A stretch of DNA of 39,869 nucleotides from Kiritimatiellia bacterium (lineage in GTDB: Bacteria > Verrucomicrobiota > Kiritimatiellia > RFP12 > UBA1067), in NCBI GenBank assembly GCA_024405265.1, contig JAKSOZ010000015.1, positions 1-39,869 of the forward strand, in the 5' to 3' direction. The position numbers and the translations under genes were made by a program. The notes beneath the pieces were generated by a model, which was not told the DNA's origin, searched no databases, and was given only the letters and a program-made list of their open reading frames with translations. Below are positions 7,449 to 13,215 of this stretch, one piece after another; position 1 is the first letter of the stretch, and each line of letters starts with the position of its first letter.

Positions 7449-7473
7449 TATACAAGAAACGAAGGAGTGGATT

Positions 7474-7836
7474 ATGCTTGGTAGTTCGCGTAAAAAGCAA
7501 AGAGAGTTGCGAGAAAAGATTGCAAAAGAAGAGGAGGAGATGTTGAATAGAGCGTCCGCATCTTGGTGGAATGGATCAAGTTGGGGGAGTGGTATGGATG
7601 CGCCTCCAGTAAAGAAACGCATCAACCCACTTCAAGCAGAATATGATCTTATCGAATGTGATCCTTGGGATGTCGATGAGAATGTGATAAAAGCATATCG
7701 AACAGCGGCAAAACGACATCATCCGGATTTGATAAGAGCTAGAGGCGGTGCAGGTATGGAGGTTGATGCTGCCAATATTAAGATGCATTTGATAAACGCA
7801 GCGTGGGAGAAGATAAAAAAGGAACGTAATTTGTGA
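7474..7836 (+). CDS. Small J-domain (DnaJ-like) protein
   Basis: This 120-residue protein has a J domain in its C-terminal half (about residues 55-119). The signature HPD is H83-P84-D85 in KRHHPDLIRARG, and the overall pattern (AYRTAAKRHHPDL, then a helix ending AAWEKIKKER) resembles the DjlA-type C-terminal J domain. The N-terminal half is a charged helix (KKQRELREKIAKEEEEML) and a Trp/Gly/Ser-rich linker. J domains stimulate Hsp70 (DnaK). Here the gene sits directly after a double AAA+ ATPase in a sigma-54 operon, so it may instead link that ATPase to DnaK or to clients. The ribosome site AAGGAG (about 7462-7467) precedes ATG 7474. Confidence 0.88.
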   Translation: MLGSSRKKQRELREKIAKEEEEMLNRASASWWNGSSWGSGMDAPPVKKRINPLQAEYDLIECDPWDVDENVIKAYRTAAKRHHPDLIRARGGAGMEVDAANIKMHLINAAWEKIKKERNL

Positions 7837-7889
7837 GGCAAAACGTACAGAAATATGATATGATAAGAGAAAATAAGAGGAGTATTTCT

Positions 7890-8705
7890 ATGAATGACAA
7901 TATTAATAATACTAGCGAAGTGATAAAGAAAGGCGTGGAGGGATATGTTTATATCGTATCGAGTAAAGCTATCAAGGTTAATAAAGATATTCAACACCTG
8001 GACAACGAGACGGGTGAGTTATGCGTTCCAATAAAGGTTGGCGCAGCAAAAGATACGGATAAGCGTATGGGGACGCTAGATTCTGCGGTTCCGATCGACT
8101 TTGTTTTGCATATGCGCATCAAGAGTCCGAGCATGTACGAGCTGGAAAGCGCGTGCCATAAGCGGCTAAAGGAGTATCAATATCCTAATACAGAGTTCTT
8201 TGCGTGCGAGCTTACAGAAGCAAAGAAAAGGTTAAGGGAGGCCTTAAATGATTTGATTAGAGAGAAGAGATGGAGCCGTGATGCTTGTATAGAAGAAACT
8301 AAATTCGCCCAATTTGGTCGCTCCGGGGCAAAGATGAAGTCTTTGCGAGAGGAGTTGTTTGGAGGTAAGATAGAATTCAAGTGCGCCCAGAAAGGAATTG
8401 AGGCTTATGGGGTATTTAAGGGTGAGGGCTGTTTTGTTATAAAGAAGGGCTCGAAGATTTCATTGGTGCCGGCGCCTAAGTTTGAATCAAGTAAGCCGAT
8501 TGGATATTACAAGTTATGGGAAGTGATTCAACAAGATGGACGTGTAGATAAAGATGGAAATGTCGTAACGGATATAGAGTGCGATTCTCGCGCAATGGCC
8601 GCGTCTGTCGTCCTTGCTTCTAGTAGAAATGGAAATAAGGAGTGGGTAGAAATAACAAGTGATAAGAGGAAGGGGCGAAGTTTGGGTGAATTTTTCGGTA
8701 GATGA
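7890..8705 (+). CDS. GIY-YIG (T5orf172/Mug113-type) protein with DUF4357
   Basis: This protein has 271 residues from ATG 7890, which has AGAGGAG ahead of it. A GTG at 7833 overlapping the previous stop would add 19 residues and is the alternative start. The N-terminal part (about 15-115) resembles the T5orf172/Mug113 branch of GIY-YIG domains: GYVYIVSS, then IKVGAAKDTDKRMGTL, ELESACHKRLKEY and EFFACELT in the expected order. The C-terminal part (about 165-255) resembles DUF4357: GIEAYGVFKGEGCFVIKKGS, then a helix and SRAMAASVVLASSRNGNKEW. GIY-YIG enzymes are nucleases, and DUF4357 is often found in restriction or mobile-element proteins. Whether this copy cleaves DNA is unknown, because the motif is degenerate. 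It is the last gene of the operon. Confidence 0.85.
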   Translation: MNDNINNTSEVIKKGVEGYVYIVSSKAIKVNKDIQHLDNETGELCVPIKVGAAKDTDKRMGTLDSAVPIDFVLHMRIKSPSMYELESACHKRLKEYQYPNTEFFACELTEAKKRLREALNDLIREKRWSRDACIEETKFAQFGRSGAKMKSLREELFGGKIEFKCAQKGIEAYGVFKGEGCFVIKKGSKISLVPAPKFESSKPIGYYKLWEVIQQDGRVDKDGNVVTDIECDSRAMAASVVLASSRNGNKEWVEITSDKRKGRSLGEFFGR

Positions 8706-8709
8706 CACC

Positions 8710-8739
8710 TTGACGCATAGACTCACAGTAGGATATAAT
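8710..8739 (+). promoter_or_regulatory. Sigma-70 promoter of a probable small RNA
   Basis: TTGACG at 8710-8715, an 18-bp spacer and TATAAT at 8734-8739. No gene starts downstream, but a strong terminator lies about 200 bp on, which defines a noncoding transcription unit. Confidence 0.8.
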
Positions 8740-8743
8740 TTAA

Positions 8744-8950
8744 GCTGTTTTGAGGCAACAGCGGGGGAAATACGTAACTGAATCAACCCGCAAGTAGCTA
8801 GAATCTCGGAAATAGCGTCCATCACCTTCGGGTGGTGCGTGAAATGCAAACGCGCCCGACATTAGTGCTTTAGAAACCGCCTATTCTAGCACCCTCAGAA
8901 TTGCTAAGGAAGCAGCTCTTTGCATAGAAGTAAGCTGCTTCCTTTATTAT
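8744..8950 (+). ncRNA. Probable structured small RNA of about 200 nt, family unknown
   Basis: A near-consensus promoter (8710-8739) and a 12-bp-stem terminator (8906-8950) bracket about 200 nt without a credible reading frame. Predicted local stems are GCTGTT 8744-8749 with AACAGC 8757-8762; GCGGG 8761-8765 with CCCGC 8787-8791 (competing with the first); CATCACC-ttcg-GGTGGTG 8820-8837 with a stable UUCG loop; and GTGC..TAGAA 8865-8875 with TTCTAGCAC 8884-8892. It does not resemble 6S, tmRNA, SRP RNA, RNase P RNA or a riboswitch that I can recognise. It directly follows the sigma-54 operon on the same strand and may or may not belong to it. Confidence 0.65.
8906..8950 (+). terminator. Rho-independent terminator of the small RNA
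   Basis: AAGGAAGCAGCT (8906-8917) pairs perfectly with AGCTGCTTCCTT (8933-8944), a 12-bp stem with a 15-base loop, followed by TATTAT. Transcripts leaking from the sigma-54 operon would end here too. Confidence 0.85.
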
Positions 8951-8998
8951 ACTGCTTGTTCGAGTCGATAGAACTATATTTATGGAAAACAATGAAGT

Positions 8999-9293
8999 AG
9001 ATTCGGCCGGGGGCGAAGCCGGGTCCCATGCCGAATCTTCTCTTCTCAAGGCGGGTCGACTTGACGTCCTGCAACGCAGGCGTCGACCAAGACACGCATT
9101 CTCCCTCTCTCTTGTTGGATACTGTTAATGGATGCGATATGCAGGGTAAGGGGAGCGGTGCTAATTCGGGGATGCCGTTTTGGCCGCTGGTAAGCTAGAC
9201 TTCCAGAGGTGTTGAGGGGTGTATACGTGTGCATCGGATTGTGTAAACGCGCAAAACGGAGGGTCAACCGAATTAGTACCCGACCCGGCCGAT
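8999..9293. other. Gene-free block with nested long-range inverted repeats (possible structured RNA)
   Basis: No credible gene is seen, but pairing is dense. AGATTCGGC 8999-9007 pairs with GCCGAATCT 9030-9038. GGTCGAC 9054-9060 pairs with GTCGACC 9082-9088 around CCTGC-aac-GCAGG. CTAATTCGG 9161-9169 pairs with CCGAATTAG 9269-9277, enclosing CCGTTTTG 9175-9182 with CAAAACGG 9253-9260. TCGGCCGGG 9003-9011 can pair with CCCGGCCGA 9285-9293, closing the whole block. All arms listed are perfect. The coding strand of any RNA, and its promoter, are not clear. Confidence 0.5.
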
Positions 9294-9427
9294 GGTTAGG
9301 ACACGTCATTCTAAATTGTGCGTACGATGTGTATGTGAGATAACGTTGTTTAAAGCAGCCACTCTCAAGCTTTTCTTTTATTCGCTGTTCGGGATGCTAA
9401 TGCTTTATTGCGGTGTATTGAACCAGC

Positions 9428-9563
9428 CAAAAATTTTCCATAAAATACTGGAAAGAAGGTCGTAGCCGCTGAACGCCAGTGAGTGGCCGAGCAACGCGAG
9501 GGGATAGCCGAAGCGAAGCTGAGTGCCGAGACCATCGTCCCAGTATTTTATGGAAAATTTTTG
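9428..9563. repeat. 136-bp element with perfect 24-bp terminal inverted repeats (MITE-like)
   Basis: Positions 9428-9451 are the exact reverse complement of 9540-9563 (arms begin CAAAAATTTTCC and end TTTTTG). The AT-rich arms enclose 88 bp of GC-rich, purine-biased sequence (9452-9539) without a gene. The size and perfect ends fit a miniature inverted-repeat element or a very long cruciform. No obvious target-site duplication was found, and no second copy occurs in this window. Confidence 0.7.
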
Positions 9564-9840
9564 CGCTTGATTTCGCACCCATCCCGCCGAAGGCGGGCAT
9601 CGGCAGGAGGGGGACGGAGCGGCGAGTAGCTGTCTTGCATGGATGTGTGTAGACCGGAGGGGATGAGGAGTGGGTGAGTGAGGAACGAGGTTTTTTAGGC
9701 GAATGAGAGCTGTTGTAAGCAGCGAATGATAGGTGCCGAGGCATGGTAGGCTCTTACCTCGCTCTCTTGTCTTCTACGTAGAGCCGTAAAAAGACCGATG
9801 AGACGAGACCGAACCCAGCTGCCTCAGCACCTCCGCGTCG
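9564..9840. other. Gene-free structured region upstream of the phosphohexomutase gene
   Basis: No gene is supported on either strand; the long - strand frame here has a low-complexity Ser/Pro/His composition. A hairpin CCCGCC-gaa-GGCGGG lies at 9583-9597. A 13-bp pairing joins 9731-9743 and 9820-9832: on the - strand it is complete with one G-U pair, while on the + strand one C-A mismatch remains, so a - strand RNA would fold better. Between these arms GGTA..TACC (9745-9758) forms a further hairpin. Confidence 0.4.
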
Positions 9841-9844
9841 CAAC

Positions 9845-9873
9845 TTGTGCTTAGGCGCGATATTTGGTATAAT
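9845..9873 (+). promoter_or_regulatory. Sigma-70 promoter of the phosphohexomutase operon
   Basis: TTGTGC at 9845-9850, 17 bp and TATAAT at 9868-9873, giving a leader of about 27 nt that contains GAGGAG (9895-9900) before ATG 9907. Confidence 0.8.
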
Positions 9874-9906
9874 GTTCTCTAAATAATCTCAATATGAGGA
9901 GTAACT

Positions 9907-11250
9907 ATGGGTATTTTCAAGGCTTACGATATTCGTGGTATTTATGGACAAGATCTCAACGAGGAGATCTTCGAGAAGATCGCGCGCGCTTACGCTAAAT
10001 TCACCGGCGTTAAGAAAGTCGCTGTCGCGCGAGATTGCCGCAAGTCTTCCGATTCGCTTTTCGCCGCGTTTGCGAAGGGACTTACCGACGTCGGCGTCGA
10101 TGTCATCGATGTCGGACTCGCTTCGACTCCGATGAGTTATTTCGCTAACGGTACCCTTAAGACCGACGGCTCGGTGATGATTACCGCTTCGCACAATACG
10201 AAGGAATGGAACGGTTGCAAGCTTTGCCGCGCGAACGCCGTGCCGATCTCCGGCGCGACCGGCATTAAGGATATCGAAAAGCTCGTTATGACGGGCGATT
10301 TGGGCGAAGACGCCGCCGTTAAGGGCACGATCACGAAGGTCGATGTTTCCGCCGAGTATGCCGAGCATGTGAAGAAGTTCGCGCACATGGCCAAGCCCCT
10401 CCACCTCGCCTTGGACTTCGCGAACGGCATGGGCATCGCCGAAAGCTGCGCGTTCAAGGACTCGATGATCACTTACGATGGTCTTTACGGCGAATATGAC
10501 GGAGACTTCCCGAATCATGACGCGAATCCCCTGCACGTCGAGACGTTGAAGGACCTCCAAGCGCTCATCAAGGCGAATCCCGGAAAGTACGCTTTCGGCG
10601 TCGCTTATGACGGCGACGCGGACCGCGCGGGCTTCATCGACGAAAAGGGCGAAGTCATTCCGATGGATTTCGTGACCTCCCTCATTTCTCAGGATATGCT
10701 TAAGAGCTTCCCCGGCTCCGCGTGCTTCTACGATCTTCGCTCGACGAAGGTCGCCGAAGAGACTATCGCCGCGGCGGGCGGTAAGCCGATGATGTCCAGA
10801 GTCGGTCACTCCTTCATCAAGGAGCAGATGCGCCAGAACGACGCGATCTTCGCGGGCGAACTCTCGGGTCACTACTATTTCAAGGCGAACTTTACGGCGG
10901 AGTCGAGCTCGATGGCGACGTATGCGCTCGCGAATATCGTTTCCGCGTCCGATAAGCCCCTATCTGAGCTTATCGCGCCCTTGAAGAAGTATTTCCAGTC
11001 CGGCGAAATCAACACCAAGACGACGACGCCCCCCGCCGAGATCTTGAAGAAGATCAAGGAGCTTTACGCTACGAAGGGTAAGGTTTTCGAGCTTGACGGC
11101 GTCTCGGTTGACGCGTGGGAGACGGAAGGCTATTGGGCGAATGTTCGTATGTCCAATACCGAGCCGCTCGTGCGTCTTAACCTCGAAGGTAAAACCAAGG
11201 AAATCATGGAGGCAAAACGCGATGAATTTCTCGCAATTATCCGCGCTTAA
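9907..11250 (+). CDS. manB: Phosphomannomutase/phosphoglucomutase
   Basis: This 447-residue alpha-D-phosphohexomutase interconverts the 1- and 6-phosphates of mannose and/or glucose in the cytosol, feeding sugar-nucleotide synthesis (for example the glycan cluster further along). Visible motifs are the start KAYDIRGIYG, the phosphoserine loop TASHNTKEWNG with S95, the metal site DGDADR (about 236-241), the sugar-binding GELSGHYYF and the C-terminal phosphate site RMSNTEPLVRLNLEG. Length is typical of the bacterial PMM/PGM group. The substrate (mannose, glucose or both) cannot be decided from sequence. It has its own promoter and a good SD. The following lipoprotein gene starts inside its last 29 bp. 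Confidence 0.92.
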   Translation: MGIFKAYDIRGIYGQDLNEEIFEKIARAYAKFTGVKKVAVARDCRKSSDSLFAAFAKGLTDVGVDVIDVGLASTPMSYFANGTLKTDGSVMITASHNTKEWNGCKLCRANAVPISGATGIKDIEKLVMTGDLGEDAAVKGTITKVDVSAEYAEHVKKFAHMAKPLHLALDFANGMGIAESCAFKDSMITYDGLYGEYDGDFPNHDANPLHVETLKDLQALIKANPGKYAFGVAYDGDADRAGFIDEKGEVIPMDFVTSLISQDMLKSFPGSACFYDLRSTKVAEETIAAAGGKPMMSRVGHSFIKEQMRQNDAIFAGELSGHYYFKANFTAESSSMATYALANIVSASDKPLSELIAPLKKYFQSGEINTKTTTPPAEILKKIKELYATKGKVFELDGVSVDAWETEGYWANVRMSNTEPLVRLNLEGKTKEIMEAKRDEFLAIIRA

Positions 11251-12370
11251 GGTTCTATCTTGCGTATCGCTTACGTTGGCGCTCGTCGGGTGCGGTGAGC
11301 GCGACGGCAAGGCGGAGCTCGAGAGCGCGAAAAACGCTTACGAATTGAAGGACTCGTTAAAGGCCGATAAGCTCTTGGACAAGAGCCTCGGGTATAACCC
11401 CGAGAACGTCGAAGCGCTTATTTACAAGGCGCGGCTAAAATTGGATCAAGGCGAAATCGCCGAAGCGAAGAACGCGATCGAGCGCGCCGTCGTTCTCGAT
11501 GGCGAGGCGGTGGACGTTCGCATGCTTAACGCGCAGATCGCTTATCATGGTCGCGACTACGATACCGCGATCAAAGAGTTTACCGCGATCTACGAAAATC
11601 AGCTCAATACGCCTTCGATTCGCTCGCAGGCCTTAACCGGCCTCGGCATTGTCGAGATGAGCTGCAACAACTACGATCAAGCTCGCATCGATTTTCTCCT
11701 CGCGATTCGCACCGATCGTCGTAATGCGTCCGCGTGGTATCACCTCGGTATGGTCTACCGCGATAGCTTCGGCTATTTCGAAGCGGCGCTCGAGCAATTC
11801 GAAGCGTATGTGCGTATTGACGAGATCGCCGACGCCCGCGTTCAGAAGGTTCAGCGAGTCGTGATTCCTGAACTTAAGGAGTCGATCGCCGCTGCCGCGA
11901 CGCAGATTCCCGGCGCGTTGAAGCGTGACCCTGCCGCCGCTTCCGCGGCGCTTCAGAAGGCCGAGGCTGCCATGAAGAAGGGGACTCCCAAAACGGCTCG
12001 TCTCCGTTATCAGGACGCGGTTAATGCGGACCCCTTGAGCTATCCCGCGACTTTCGGACTGGCACGCGCTTGGGAGAAAACGGATAAGACCGCTGACGGG
12101 CAGAAAAAGGCGCTTGAGTACTATCGTATGGCCTGTAAGCTTTCTCCCGGAAAGACGTCGACTTTCGTGACGGCGGGAGAACTCGCGCTTCGCCTCGGGT
12201 TCCACGCGCAGGCGGTAGAGATTTACTCGCGTGCGCTCGCGGCGAATCCGACTAATACGACGGTGATCGATGGTCTTATTCGCTCGCTGAAGAAGGTCGG
12301 CAATCGAACGAAGATCGCCGACGCTTACCAGCGATATCGAGACGCGCTCCCGAAGCCGATGAAGAAGTAA
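11222..12370 (+). CDS. TPR-repeat lipoprotein
   Basis: This 382-residue protein begins with a lipoprotein signal peptide: a short N-terminus, a hydrophobic core and the lipobox LALVGC, cleaved before the Cys at about 25. The mature part consists of tetratricopeptide-like helical pairs, for example ADKLLDKSLGYNPENVEALIY and the segment NASAWYHLGMVYRD, with a break of Ala-rich helices near 225-260 and further repeats to the end. It is likely a periplasm-facing scaffold. The start ATG 11222 has GGAGG nine bases upstream inside the end of the phosphohexomutase gene. A longer upstream frame would destroy the signal peptide. Specific partners are unknown. Confidence 0.85.
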   Translation: MNFSQLSALKVLSCVSLTLALVGCGERDGKAELESAKNAYELKDSLKADKLLDKSLGYNPENVEALIYKARLKLDQGEIAEAKNAIERAVVLDGEAVDVRMLNAQIAYHGRDYDTAIKEFTAIYENQLNTPSIRSQALTGLGIVEMSCNNYDQARIDFLLAIRTDRRNASAWYHLGMVYRDSFGYFEAALEQFEAYVRIDEIADARVQKVQRVVIPELKESIAAAATQIPGALKRDPAAASAALQKAEAAMKKGTPKTARLRYQDAVNADPLSYPATFGLARAWEKTDKTADGQKKALEYYRMACKLSPGKTSTFVTAGELALRLGFHAQAVEIYSRALAANPTNTTVIDGLIRSLKKVGNRTKIADAYQRYRDALPKPMKK

Positions 12371-12793
12371 GTGGAAGCGGCGCCTACCATACAGCAAATG
12401 CTTCCCGCCGACTATTGCCTCGGCGCGCTTACACTTGTGTTAATGGTTATGGGGGTTTTTCGCGGACTCTCCGGCATTTTGGCTTTTGTCGCGTCCACTG
12501 TTATCGCGGCGTTCGTGGCGTCCTTCGGATGGACGTTGTCGGCGGAATTCCTTACGGTCGCATGGCAGCGGATATTAGCCGATTCGGTAGCTACGTTAAT
12601 CATCTTCGGTGTCGTCAAGATGATCATTAAAGCGAGTGTGAACGGTCTTTTAGCTCAACCGACGGACGCTATTATGGGCGGACTTGTCGGACTCGTGGCC
12701 GTAGGCGCTTTGATAATCGCGTGGGCGCTAAGCGGTTTTATGGTCGAGTATTCAGGCCTGGCGACTTATGTTGCGGGCTACGTCGCCAAATGA
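12371..12793 (+). CDS. CvpA-like integral membrane protein
   Basis: This 140-residue protein is mostly hydrophobic, with about four membrane segments (roughly residues 14-32, 34-56, 70-90 and 100-130). The N-terminal pattern, a polar start followed by an Asp and GVFRGLSGILAF, resembles the CvpA/colicin V production family, small inner-membrane proteins often located near DNA-metabolism genes. The GTG start follows the preceding stop codon directly. Its 3' end overlaps the next gene by 4 bp (ATGA). The family assignment rests on topology and a short motif, so it is moderate. Confidence 0.65.
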   Translation: MEAAPTIQQMLPADYCLGALTLVLMVMGVFRGLSGILAFVASTVIAAFVASFGWTLSAEFLTVAWQRILADSVATLIIFGVVKMIIKASVNGLLAQPTDAIMGGLVGLVAVGALIIAWALSGFMVEYSGLATYVAGYVAK

Positions 12794-13215
12794 TCTACGA
12801 ATATTTATATCAGGACCGCGAGAATAACAATCTCAAAGGTGAAATCAAGGCTCGCAATCGCGCGGAAGCGTACGCGGCGATTCGTAAGCTAGGAATTCGC
12901 CCCTATCGAGTAATCGGCGACGACCCGAAGAATTGGAGACCATGGGCAATCGCCGGCGGGTATGTCGTGATGACGCTGATAACGCTGGTCGCTTGTTATC
13001 TTGCGATCAGCGCGAATTTGAAACGTCATAAAGGTTCGCGACTTAGCGAGGAGCAGGCGGTAGTCTTTCGCGAGCGTTGCGAAGACGCGGTGATGCGAGC
13101 GCCTGAAGCGTATAGATATAATGTTTGGAAGGGCGTTAATGCGAGGCTTGAAGAACAAGGTCTCGCCCCGCTTGAGCGTCCCGCCGACATGGTCGAAGAT
13201 CTTGAATTCCGATGA
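12790..13215 (+). CDS. Small membrane-anchored protein with GspF/PilC N-terminal-like segment
   Basis: This 141-residue protein has an N-terminal stretch (YEYLYQDRENNNLKGEIKAR, then AEAYAAIRKLGIRPYRVIG) that follows the pattern seen at the N-terminus of type II secretion/type IV pilus GspF/PilC proteins (polar beta strand, G-x-I-x-A, A-x-x-x-L-x-x-x-G-x-x-P). It is followed by one membrane helix (about 55-77) and a charged cytosolic tail. No GspF catalytic or further membrane regions exist, so it is not a secretion protein itself. It is coupled by ATGA overlaps to the CvpA-like gene before and the AddB-like gene after. The role is unknown. Confidence 0.6.
   Translation: MIYEYLYQDRENNNLKGEIKARNRAEAYAAIRKLGIRPYRVIGDDPKNWRPWAIAGGYVVMTLITLVACYLAISANLKRHKGSRLSEEQAVVFRERCEDAVMRAPEAYRYNVWKGVNARLEEQGLAPLERPADMVEDLEFR

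Noticed and set aside
8744..8950. 6S RNA, tmRNA or signal-recognition RNA as the identity of the small RNA
   Set aside because: There is no closing 5'/3' long stem as in 6S, no tRNA-like CCA end, and the GGAAGCAGC word belongs to the terminator hairpin.
9397..9744. 115-residue - strand frame in the gene-free block
   Set aside because: It is low complexity (Ser/Pro/His/Arg), crosses the inverted-repeat element and has no SD.
9731..9840. RNase P RNA on the - strand, suggested by GGTAAGAGCCTACC, which recalls the conserved GGUAAGAGC region
   Set aside because: The other conserved RNase P blocks (such as GAGGAAAGUCC) are absent on either strand nearby.
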